Assembly (NCBI RefSeq): GCF_002866025.1
Contig: NZ_LNDE01000001.1
Location: 248,001-312,000, forward strand
DNA: 64,000 nucleotides
Reading direction: 5' to 3'
Source of the DNA: Thermotoga sp. KOL6
GTDB lineage: Bacteria > Thermotogota > Thermotogae > Thermotogales > Thermotogaceae
The notes beneath the pieces were generated by a model. The model was not told the origin of the DNA, did no database searches, and saw nothing but the letters and a program-made list of their open reading frames with translations. The translations under genes were made by a program, and so were the position numbers. This document shows, piece after piece, positions 50,089 through 57,669 of this stretch (positions are counted from its first letter, which is position 1; each line of letters opens with the position of its first letter).

Positions 50089-50820
50089 ATGAGGAAGCTT
50101 TTTCTTCCCCTCCTTTTGATAGTGGGGGGACTTGTCTTTTCTCATTCCTTCGTATGGACATCAGATGGATACCGGGTAAAATTCGGTGAAACTCTCTTTC
50201 TAGAAGCCTTCAACGGCGGATGGGGCATTGGGGTTGAGCTCGAAAGATCCGCCGCAAATTTCCAAAAAATAGGCTTTTTGAAAGTGAAAACCTCCGAAGT
50301 CTCACTGAAAACTCGCCTTTCCTTCGGAAACGGCTGGAATTTCTCGTTCGTTGTTGATCAGAAAGATTTGGTACCTTTCCCAGGAACTCTTCACTACGAA
50401 TTTTTCATCGGAAGATTCGGAGGGTACGCTTTGCTCGATCAGAAGTACGTTGCAAAGATTGGAGGATACAAACTTTCTACTGAAAATTTCTCGTATATGT
50501 CGAAGAATATAGTGATGTTTTGGAGCGGACATTTTTCCATGGGTAGTACCACCTTCTCTTACAGGACTTTGAACGATACTTTCCTTGTCGGGATCTCCGA
50601 TCCAGACAACGTTGTCTTCCTTGGAATGGGAGGTTTGAATTGGAAACTCGCAGGCGGTGCGGGATTCAACTTTTCCGTTTCGAAGGATGTCGATTTGAAA
50701 CTCCTTGCTTCGGTGGCGAAGGATGAATTCTCTTACGGATTTATGGTTCGTGTCAAGAAAGAAACGGAAGTGACGCTTGTAGTGAACACAAACAAGTTTT
50801 ATATAAGCGTGAAATTTTGA
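50089..50820 (+). CDS. Exported beta-rich protein, possible small outer-membrane (toga) beta-barrel
   Basis: A 243-residue exported protein of no family I recognise. A signal peptide (MRKLFLPLLLIVGGLVFSHS) is followed by a regular pattern of alternating polar/hydrophobic strands with Gly and aromatic residues. The C-terminal residue is Phe after 'NKFYISVKF', the ending typical of outer-membrane barrels. Eight to ten strands could form. ATG 50089 follows GAGGAG by 8 bases and lies 4 bases after gatB, so it rides on the gat transcript. Location in the Thermotoga outer sheath (toga) is an inference. Confidence 0.85.
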   Translation: MRKLFLPLLLIVGGLVFSHSFVWTSDGYRVKFGETLFLEAFNGGWGIGVELERSAANFQKIGFLKVKTSEVSLKTRLSFGNGWNFSFVVDQKDLVPFPGTLHYEFFIGRFGGYALLDQKYVAKIGGYKLSTENFSYMSKNIVMFWSGHFSMGSTTFSYRTLNDTFLVGISDPDNVVFLGMGGLNWKLAGGAGFNFSVSKDVDLKLLASVAKDEFSYGFMVRVKKETEVTLVVNTNKFYISVKF

Positions 50821-50844
50821 GAAAATCCATAATATTTTTCTACA

Positions 50845-50877
50845 AACAGGGATATCTTCGGATATCCCTGTTTTTTT
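50845..50877 (+). terminator. Terminator of the gatA-gatB unit
   Basis: Perfect stem AACAGGGATATC (50845-50856), TTCG tetraloop, GATATCCCTGTT (50861-50872) then T7. Confidence 0.96.
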
Positions 50878-50891
50878 ACTGAAAATCGGGT

Positions 50892-50930
50892 TTGCTCTTT
50901 TATGTAAACTTGACTATAATTCTAGTCAAG
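50892..50930 (+). promoter_or_regulatory. Promoter with overlapping inverted-repeat operator of the antitoxin gene
   Basis: TTGCTC (50892-50897), 17-base spacer, TATAAT (50915-50920). A perfect 8-bp inverted repeat CTTGACTA (50909-50916) and TAGTCAAG (50923-50930) with a 6-base gap straddles the -10. A bound Phd-type protein would block the promoter, which suggests autorepression. Confidence 0.7.
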
Positions 50931-50940
50931 GAGTGGGAGA

Positions 50941-51204
50941 ATGAATCTGAACGATCTTTTGTTTTATAGTCTGGCAGAGGCGAAAGCGAAATTTTCCCAG
51001 GTAGTCGAAGAAGCAAAGAAAAAAGATGTAGTCGTGACAAAAAATGGGGTACCAGCCGTTGTGATCATCGAATACGACAAATACAGAAAACTGATGGAAT
51101 TTCTCGAAGAAATACTGGACAGTTATCTCTTGGACATCGGTAACGTGGAGAAATACTTGGAACTCAAAAAGTATTTTGAATTCAACGGTTCTCAGGAGGT
51201 GTGA
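50941..51204 (+). CDS. Phd/YefM-family antitoxin-like DNA-binding protein, no adjacent toxin
   Basis: An 87-residue protein with the Phd/YefM N-terminal fold: 'YSLAEAKAKFSQVVEEAKKKD' then 'VVVTKNGVPAVVIIEYDKYRKL', the family hallmark. The C-terminal part (about 55-87), where antitoxins bind their toxins, is a short acidic helical stretch. No toxin gene lies on either side; the next gene is a sugar ABC ATPase 2 bases downstream. An operator-like repeat covers its promoter. It may be an orphan antitoxin turned regulator of the ATPase gene. ATG 50941 has a modest GGAG/GGGAG site. Confidence 0.88.
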   Translation: MNLNDLLFYSLAEAKAKFSQVVEEAKKKDVVVTKNGVPAVVIIEYDKYRKLMEFLEEILDSYLLDIGNVEKYLELKKYFEFNGSQEV

Positions 51205-51206
51205 TG

Positions 51207-52310
51207 ATGGCTCAGGTTGTGCTTGAAAACGTCACTAAGATCTACGATAACAAAGTCGTCGCCGTGAAAAACGCCAACCTTGTTGTTGAAGACAAAGAAT
51301 TCGTTGTTTTGCTTGGACCATCTGGATGTGGAAAGACAACCACACTCAGAATGATCGCAGGCCTCGAGGAAATCACCGAAGGAAAGATTTATATCGATGG
51401 AAAAGTGGTTAACGACGTTGAACCAAAGGACAGAGACATCGCTATGGTGTTTCAGAACTACGCTCTGTATCCCCATATGACCGTTTATGAAAACATGGCT
51501 TTCGGTTTGAAGCTGAGAAAATACCCGAAAGATGAAATCGACAGGAGAGTTAGGGAAGCTGCTAAGATCCTAGGAATAGAAAACCTCCTGGATAGGAAGC
51601 CAAGGCAACTTTCCGGTGGTCAAAGGCAAAGGGTAGCAGTAGGAAGGGCGATCGTGAGAAACCCAAAGGTTTTCCTTTTCGACGAACCTCTTTCCAACCT
51701 CGATGCAAAGCTCAGGGTTCAGATGAGAAGCGAACTTAAAAAACTTCATCACAGACTTCAAGCGACGATCATCTACGTGACACACGATCAAGTGGAAGCT
51801 ATGACCATGGCTGACAAGATAGTCGTTATGAAAGATGGAGAAATTCAACAGATTGGAACACCCCACGAGATATACAACAATCCTGCAAACATCTTTGTGG
51901 CGGGATTCATAGGTAGTCCTCCTATGAATTTCATCAATGCAAGAGTTGTGAGAGGAGAAGGAGGATTGTGGTTGCAGGCATCTGGTTTCAAAGTCAAAGT
52001 ACCGAAAGAGTTTGAAGAGAAGCTTGAAAACTACATCGACAAGGAGATCATTTTTGGAATAAGACCTGAAGACATCTACGACAAACTCTTCGCGATAGCG
52101 CCATCGCCGGAGAACACGGTCACAGGTATCGTCGATGTTGTAGAACCACTAGGTAGCGAAACGATCCTCCATGTGAAAGTTGGAGACGATGTTATAACCG
52201 CTTCCGTCAATCCGAGAACCCAAGCGAAAGAAGAACAAAAGATTGATCTCGTGTTCGACATGACACGAATGCATGCCTTCGATAAAGAAACGGAGAAGGC
52301 CATCATCTGA
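51207..52310 (+). CDS. Sugar ABC transporter ATPase, MalK/UgpC/MsmX type, without its own permeases
   Basis: A 367-residue ATPase of the carbohydrate CUT1 class. Walker A 'GPSGCGKTTTLRMIAGL', Q-loop 'MVFQNYALYPHM', signature 'LSGGQRQRVAVGRAIVR', Walker B 'VFLFDEPLSNLDA' and switch 'YVTHDQVEAMTM' are present. The C-terminal regulatory domain contains 'IFGIRPEDIYD'. ATG 51207 is 7 bases after AGGAGG. No binding protein or permease is adjacent, so it is probably the shared ATPase for several transporters whose loci lack one, as MsmX in Bacillus. It is co-transcribed with the antitoxin-like gene. Confidence 0.95.
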   Translation: MAQVVLENVTKIYDNKVVAVKNANLVVEDKEFVVLLGPSGCGKTTTLRMIAGLEEITEGKIYIDGKVVNDVEPKDRDIAMVFQNYALYPHMTVYENMAFGLKLRKYPKDEIDRRVREAAKILGIENLLDRKPRQLSGGQRQRVAVGRAIVRNPKVFLFDEPLSNLDAKLRVQMRSELKKLHHRLQATIIYVTHDQVEAMTMADKIVVMKDGEIQQIGTPHEIYNNPANIFVAGFIGSPPMNFINARVVRGEGGLWLQASGFKVKVPKEFEEKLENYIDKEIIFGIRPEDIYDKLFAIAPSPENTVTGIVDVVEPLGSETILHVKVGDDVITASVNPRTQAKEEQKIDLVFDMTRMHAFDKETEKAII

Positions 52311-52335
52311 GGGGGCCGGCCCCCTCACTTTTTTA
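52309..52335. terminator. Terminator after the ABC ATPase gene
   Basis: GAGGGGGCC (52309-52317) followed at once by GGCCCCCTC (52318-52326), a perfect palindrome, then ACTTTTTTATT on the plus strand. It begins in the ATPase stop codon and overlaps the stop of the convergent FtsA-like gene. Confidence 0.85.
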
Positions 52336-54319
52336 TTCTGAATTCCACCACATCTCCATCCTCCAAAGGATCTGTGAACATGGCTTTTTTACCGTTCTTG
52401 AGAAGTTCATAATCTTTGAGACCGTCTACCTTTATGTCTTTAAGAAGGTCTATTACCATTGGAGTGAAGTCCTTCACTTCAATTTTCGCCTCATCGATTT
52501 TTTGAATCGCTTTCATCGGAATCTTCTTTGGAACACCGTTGAATGTAACAACGATACACGGGATTTCCAAGGCTTCTTCTAAAGTTTTTTCTCCTTTTTC
52601 AACCAGAACGATTTCGTCGCCGAGTGATATTTCGTCATCATCTTTCAAGGGATTTCCGTCTTTCACAAGGTCGAATTCTACTATGGAGATCTTCTTTTTC
52701 TCTCCATTGATAACAAGTTCAATTTTGCCGTAGGATAATTTCTTCTTTATTTCCTCTACTTTTATTTTCTCTGGAAACGTGATCACGTCTTCTTCGTTTA
52801 AGGACTCCTCTGGTGAAGTAGAGCTACCATTCTTCAAAATCTGCGGGAAAATCTCCTCCGTCTCTCCGGTCGGGAGTTTTACCTTCACGGGTTTAACAAA
52901 GTCTTTCACAAAGAGTGATGTTGTTTTTTCTTCCACGTGTACATCTATTCTGTCACCATGTTTCACTTTTGAAGAGAGGTTGGCTTCCTCGCCGTTCACA
53001 AAAATTCTCACGGAAATCTTTCGTTTCGGTCTAAGGATGGTGTTCCCGTTCACAACAATTGGAACGACATCTCCACCGACGAGGGAAGAAAATTTATACC
53101 CCGCTTGTATGAGAACTTGCATGACAGAGTATCTTCCTACCGCTCCTATGAGCCTTACAGGAATTCCGTTCACCACAACCTGAGAGAAAACAGATCCCTT
53201 GTTTCTAAAAGCACTATAAGCTATTCCTAAAGGAGTCACGTATTCGCTTCCTCTGACCTTCCCCGTGAGGTCTTCCACTATCCCAGTGCTCTCAACATTT
53301 TTAAGAGATACCCTGTCCGCTGGTAGGTTTAGCCTTTTTGCAAGGTGTTCCACGAATCCCGGCACCTTCGCTCCTCCGCCAACAACTAGAACGACGGATG
53401 GAACACCACCGTTGAGCTCTATTACAACATCAGATATTTCCGTTGCGATTTGATCTAAGACCGGCTCTATTACACTTGCTACTTCCTCACTTGCGAGCTC
53501 AACCTCTCTGTCAAGAACATTCTTCACCTTCACTTTTCCATCGAAAAAAACTCTTCTTTTCACAAATTCCGCGGTTTGGAAATCCAAGAGGAAGTTCTTT
53601 CCAATAGCTTCCGTTATTTCATCACCGGCCATGGGTATCATTCCATAAGCGACAACAGTGCCATCTTTGGATATCGCGATGTCACTAGTTCCCGCTCCAA
53701 CATCCACAAGGGCAATGTTCAGATACCTCAAATCTTCCGGAACTGTCAATTCCATGGCTGCTATGGGCTCCAACGTTACGTGTACGGGAACAAGACCAAC
53801 TGTTTCTAAAACCCTCATCAGAGAATCTACAACGTGAACCGGTAGAAATGCAGAAACTACTTTCACGTAAGCTTTCCCGCCTCTATGTCCCTCCAACCGT
53901 TTCAACCACATTCCGTCCAACTTATATTCAACAACAGAATAACCGACACAGAAGAAATCTTCCTCCACATCTTTCTGGGCATTTCCAACAGCTTCTATTT
54001 CCAATTTCATCACATCTTCCTTTGTGATGTGTCCAACCTTTGAAAGATCCATCTCCGCTTCACCGATTTTTGTTTTCAAAAATCTTCCTGCCAACGCAAC
54101 TGCCACATCTTTGAGTTCCACTTCATTTCGTGATTCAAGCTTTCTTTTCACCTCATCGACAATCTCTGCTACACCCATAACATCGTGAACCTGACCATCG
54201 AACATAGTACGAGATCTGTGCTCTATCAATTCCGAATCAACTATTCTCAATATTTTATTTTCCTCAACAACTATCAACCCCGCTATTTTACGGGTACCAA
54301 CATCTAAAGCAAAGATCAT
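52325..54319 (-). CDS. FtsA/PilM-like actin-fold ATPase with long C-terminal extension
   Basis: A 664-residue protein. ATG 54319 (7 bases after GGAGG) begins 'MIFALDVGTRKIAGLIV', the phosphate-1 motif of the actin/Hsp70/FtsA fold; phosphate-2 'IALVDVGAGTSDIAI' is near 208-222, and the adenosine motif is 'VVLVVGGGAKVPGF'. Residues about 90-175 fit the FtsA 1C insertion. After about residue 375 an extra 290 residues carry several beta-grasp-like repeats ('NGNTILRPKRKISVRIFVNGE', 'NPLKDDDEISLGDEIVLVEKG', 'DPLEDGDVVEFRIKK'). No C-terminal membrane-binding amphipathic helix is evident. This is not the division ftsA (no ftsZ nearby); its job is unknown. It overlaps mutS2 by ATGA. Confidence 0.88.
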   Translation of the reverse strand: MIFALDVGTRKIAGLIVVEENKILRIVDSELIEHRSRTMFDGQVHDVMGVAEIVDEVKRKLESRNEVELKDVAVALAGRFLKTKIGEAEMDLSKVGHITKEDVMKLEIEAVGNAQKDVEEDFFCVGYSVVEYKLDGMWLKRLEGHRGGKAYVKVVSAFLPVHVVDSLMRVLETVGLVPVHVTLEPIAAMELTVPEDLRYLNIALVDVGAGTSDIAISKDGTVVAYGMIPMAGDEITEAIGKNFLLDFQTAEFVKRRVFFDGKVKVKNVLDREVELASEEVASVIEPVLDQIATEISDVVIELNGGVPSVVLVVGGGAKVPGFVEHLAKRLNLPADRVSLKNVESTGIVEDLTGKVRGSEYVTPLGIAYSAFRNKGSVFSQVVVNGIPVRLIGAVGRYSVMQVLIQAGYKFSSLVGGDVVPIVVNGNTILRPKRKISVRIFVNGEEANLSSKVKHGDRIDVHVEEKTTSLFVKDFVKPVKVKLPTGETEEIFPQILKNGSSTSPEESLNEEDVITFPEKIKVEEIKKKLSYGKIELVINGEKKKISIVEFDLVKDGNPLKDDDEISLGDEIVLVEKGEKTLEEALEIPCIVVTFNGVPKKIPMKAIQKIDEAKIEVKDFTPMVIDLLKDIKVDGLKDYELLKNGKKAMFTDPLEDGDVVEFRIKK

Positions 54320-56592
54320 GTTTCCACCTCCACAACTGTGACACCCGTTCCCCCCTCGGAAGGCATACCGAATCTGAAAGACTTCACTCTCTTGTCCTTT
54401 CTGAGAATATCCCAAACTCCCGTCGCAAGCCTACCAGTACCCTTACCATGTATTATGTAACCTTTTTTGATACCCGCCATGATCAAATCATCAATAAACT
54501 TTTTCACAACAGGTTCCGCTTCTTCCACGGTCATCCCTCTTATATCGATCTCTGTTCTAAAGGAAGAAGGTTTCTGAGGAGAAACGGATTTCTCTTCTTC
54601 ACTTTTCTTCGCTGCTTTTCTTAGCTTCCCCGCAGGAACTTTCACCCTCAAAAATCCAAAATCTACCAGTGCTGTGTTTCCTTTTATTTCTACCACTCTT
54701 CCAACAGATGTTCCACCTTCAACCCTCACATGATCCCCAACACCTATATCTTCTTCGGGTTTCTCTTCCACAACTTTTCTCTCAAGATCCCTCTTCTCCC
54801 TCTCCAATGTTTTTGCGGTTTCTCTCATCTCCTCAATAGAACCTTTCTTCGCCACGTGTATCGCTTGATCTAGTTCCTTCCTTACCTTCCTGATATATTC
54901 GTTGAGTTCTTTCAATTCTCTGTCGAATTCTTCTATTTTCATTCTTCTGAGCTTTTTGTAGTTCTCTTCATACTTTAACTTCAATTTCAGAAACTCTTCA
55001 CGCTCCTTCTGAAATTTCCTTTTTTCTTCTTCGAGGAGCGAAATTTTTTCGTGCAATGATCTTATTAGTCCCTCGAGCTCCATCTCTTCTTGAGAAAGTC
55101 TAGACTCCGCTCTTTCTATCACACGTTTATCGAGACCAAGTTTTTCCGCTATCTGAAAAGCATGAGAACCTCCAGGTACCCCCACAAGCACTCTGTAAGT
55201 CGGTGAGAGCGTCTCTGGATCGAACTCCATAGAGGCGTTGAGAAGCAAGGAATGATTCATTGCAAAGACTTTAACAGGCGTAAGATGTGTGGTGACGAAC
55301 AAGGTGGCTCCTTTTTCCAAAAGTTCTTCTATTATGGCTATTGCAAGAGCTGCTCCTTCCGCAGGATCTGTTCCAGATCCTAATTCATCGAGTATGACAA
55401 GAGAATCACTATCAGCATCTTTCACGATATCAATGATCCTTTTCATGTGAGATGAGAAAGTACTCAAACTCTGTTCAATGCTTTGTTCTTCACCAATATC
55501 TGCCATAATTTTGGAGAATATTTTCAACTCCGTTCCCTCATCACACGGCAGAGGAAAGCCACTCATCATCATGGCAGTGAACAAACCAACGGTTTTGACG
55601 GTGACGGTTTTCCCACCCATGTTCGGTCCCGTTATCACGACACCCTTTTTGTTTGGAGGAAGTTCCAAGTTTATTGGGACCACCTTTTCTTTGGGTATCA
55701 GCGGATGTCTTGCATTTACCAGTTTTATTCTCGACGATGGTTTCACAACAATACCATTGAATTCTTTCGCAAACTTTGCACGCGCATAAAGTGAATCGAA
55801 CCAAGAGATCAATTCGACGTTCTTTTTCAACTCTTTCATCCTCGAAAGGAGCATGTTCGTCAACCGACGAAGGATTCTGTTTATCTCTAATCTCTCCTCT
55901 TCTTCCAAAAGACGCATCTTGTTGTTCAACTCTACAAATTCTTCTGGTTCTATGAAAACCGTTGCCCCAGAAGAGGAGAGATGATGAACAATACCTTTCA
56001 CGGAACCCTTCATAGAAGCTTTCACAGGAAACAAATACCTACCATCTCTGTAAACATACCTCTGCTCTTGCAAGATTTGTGAGTGAGTGTTCACAAAATT
56101 GTCTGCCTTTCTTTTTATCTCATTCGACAACCGTTTCTTTTCGTTCCTAATTTCTTTCAGCCTGGGACTCGCGTTATCCGAAATCTCCCCATCCGTTTCG
56201 ATACACCTGTTCACTTCCTTTACAAATTCTCCAAAAAGGACGAGTTGTTCGAAGACTTCCTTCAATTTTTGATACTCTCTCCTTTCAAGATCGTTCCTCA
56301 ATATTTCACAACCTTCGAGAAAATTTGCGATCTTTAGAAGTTCCCACGGCTCGAGGAGAGAACCTGCATCCAATTTTTCTATCTCCGATGTGATATCGTT
56401 CAATCCCTTTATAGGGGGTTCCCCAAATCTTATAAGATAGTTCAGAAGTTCTTCCACGAGTTCTAATTCGTCCCATGGATTTACTTTTGGTTTCAACGTG
56501 TCTAGGTGCCTTTTTCCAAGATCAGAAAAGGCATATCCCTTCACTAACTCTACAACTTTCACAAAATCGAGAGTATCCAAGTACTTATCCAC
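54316..56592 (-). CDS. mutS2: MutS2 ATPase/Smr endonuclease
   Basis: A MutS-related protein without the mismatch-recognition domain, implicated in suppressing recombination or in rescue of collided ribosomes. GTG 56592 (8 bases after GAGG) gives 758 residues, the T. maritima length. Core and clamp domains run 1-300. The ATPase has Walker A 'GPNMGGKTVT', Walker B 'VILDELGSGTDP' and 'FVTTHLTPVK'. A long coiled coil runs about 510-620, then a KOW-like segment ('GDHVRVEGGTSVGRVVEI') and a C-terminal Smr domain ('EIDIRGMTVEEAEPVVKKF', 'IIHGKGTGRL'). Confidence 0.96.
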   Translation of the reverse strand: MDKYLDTLDFVKVVELVKGYAFSDLGKRHLDTLKPKVNPWDELELVEELLNYLIRFGEPPIKGLNDITSEIEKLDAGSLLEPWELLKIANFLEGCEILRNDLERREYQKLKEVFEQLVLFGEFVKEVNRCIETDGEISDNASPRLKEIRNEKKRLSNEIKRKADNFVNTHSQILQEQRYVYRDGRYLFPVKASMKGSVKGIVHHLSSSGATVFIEPEEFVELNNKMRLLEEEERLEINRILRRLTNMLLSRMKELKKNVELISWFDSLYARAKFAKEFNGIVVKPSSRIKLVNARHPLIPKEKVVPINLELPPNKKGVVITGPNMGGKTVTVKTVGLFTAMMMSGFPLPCDEGTELKIFSKIMADIGEEQSIEQSLSTFSSHMKRIIDIVKDADSDSLVILDELGSGTDPAEGAALAIAIIEELLEKGATLFVTTHLTPVKVFAMNHSLLLNASMEFDPETLSPTYRVLVGVPGGSHAFQIAEKLGLDKRVIERAESRLSQEEMELEGLIRSLHEKISLLEEEKRKFQKEREEFLKLKLKYEENYKKLRRMKIEEFDRELKELNEYIRKVRKELDQAIHVAKKGSIEEMRETAKTLEREKRDLERKVVEEKPEEDIGVGDHVRVEGGTSVGRVVEIKGNTALVDFGFLRVKVPAGKLRKAAKKSEEEKSVSPQKPSSFRTEIDIRGMTVEEAEPVVKKFIDDLIMAGIKKGYIIHGKGTGRLATGVWDILRKDKRVKSFRFGMPSEGGTGVTVVEVET

Positions 56593-56709
56593 TCTTTTCA
56601 CCTCAATCTCAACAAAATGATACAATCGATCTAGAATGCCTTACCGAAACTATTGTACCTCAATGACTATGAACGGGAGAACTGTGTTTCCTCTGCAGGG
56701 GGTGAAAAA

Positions 56710-57669
56710 GTGATACTCCTCGGATGTGATGTGGGAGGAACGAAGACTCTTGCTGTACTCAGTGACGAAAATGGAAATATACTCGCACTTCACAAAGGGA
56801 AAGGAGCAAATTACCAAGTTGTTGGTATGGAGAATGCTTTAAAGAACCTCCGAGAGACTTTGAAAGAAGTCTTGAATAAAGCCAATAAAAGTGTTGAAGA
56901 TATCGACTTCGCTTTCTTTGGATATGCGGGGGCAGATTTCGAACATGAAATGAAAATCGTCAGGAATATTCTCGAACAACTGGGGTTGAAAAAATTCGAT
57001 TTTGACAACGATGGAAGGATCGCTTTGAGGTCTGGCACTTTCAACGATGTTGGTATCATGGTAAGCTGCGGAACAGGAAGTATATCTTATGCCTCCGATG
57101 GAAAGAACGTGAACAGAATAGGTGGACTCTCATTTTCTCTAGGAGAACGACTTGGATCTCATTACATAGCTGGACTTGTAACTTCCGCAGTTGTGAGAGC
57201 AAAAGATGGTAGAGACGATTGGACGATGTTGGTAGAAGAGGTGGAAAAGGAAATTGGTTTCGTTGAGAATCTTTTGAGATACGATTATGAAGGTGGTGAT
57301 ACTACAGAGATCGTAAAAAAAGTTAATCAAATCCTCTTCAAATGTGCAGGAAAAGGGGACACGGTCTCTCTCAGAATATTCAACGAGATAGTGACAGAGG
57401 TTAAAAAGATCGTCGACGCGCACATGAAGGTTCTGAATTTCTCACCACCGGTGATGCTGATTTTGGAGGGAAGTTTCTTCAAAAACGCTCCTTCTCTTCT
57501 TATAAAGATGATAGAGAGTTGCGTCGGGAAAGATTTTAAAATCATTGTCCCAAAACACGATCCGGTGATCGGTGCTTTGCTTTTTGCAATGGAACGATCT
57601 GGTGTGAAGATAACGGAAGATCTTTACAACAGACTGATTGAAAACTATCTTATGGAGGTGGAAAAATGA
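56710..57669 (+). CDS. BadF/BadG-type ATPase, N-acetylglucosamine-kinase-like sugar kinase
   Basis: A 319-residue actin-fold kinase. Phosphate-1 loop 'LLGCDVGGTKTLAVLSDENG', phosphate-2 'IMVSCGTGSISYAS', then 'LSFSLGERLGSHYIAG', which resembles the 'GxGxxLGDEGSG' region of N-acetylglucosamine kinases, and 'ILEGSFFKNAP'. GTG 56710 is 7 bases after GGGGG; the longer frame is not supported. ATGA overlap with the GH4 gene implies that it makes the phosphorylated glycoside the next enzyme cleaves. Whether it phosphorylates a free sugar or a disaccharide is unknown. Confidence 0.9.
   Translation: MILLGCDVGGTKTLAVLSDENGNILALHKGKGANYQVVGMENALKNLRETLKEVLNKANKSVEDIDFAFFGYAGADFEHEMKIVRNILEQLGLKKFDFDNDGRIALRSGTFNDVGIMVSCGTGSISYASDGKNVNRIGGLSFSLGERLGSHYIAGLVTSAVVRAKDGRDDWTMLVEEVEKEIGFVENLLRYDYEGGDTTEIVKKVNQILFKCAGKGDTVSLRIFNEIVTEVKKIVDAHMKVLNFSPPVMLILEGSFFKNAPSLLIKMIESCVGKDFKIIVPKHDPVIGALLFAMERSGVKITEDLYNRLIENYLMEVEK

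Noticed and set aside
50941-51204. Complete toxin-antitoxin pair
   Set aside because: Only the antitoxin-like gene is present. The upstream side is a terminator and the downstream gene is a sugar ABC ATPase; no small toxin frame was found within 300 bases.
52539-53183. Long Ser/Thr-rich plus-strand frames opposite the FtsA-like gene
   Set aside because: They are antisense shadows of a Lys/Glu-rich protein; composition and lack of ribosome sites argue against genes.
52325-54319. Cell-division FtsA
   Set aside because: It lacks an obvious C-terminal membrane helix, has a long unrelated extension and no ftsZ/ftsQ neighbour.
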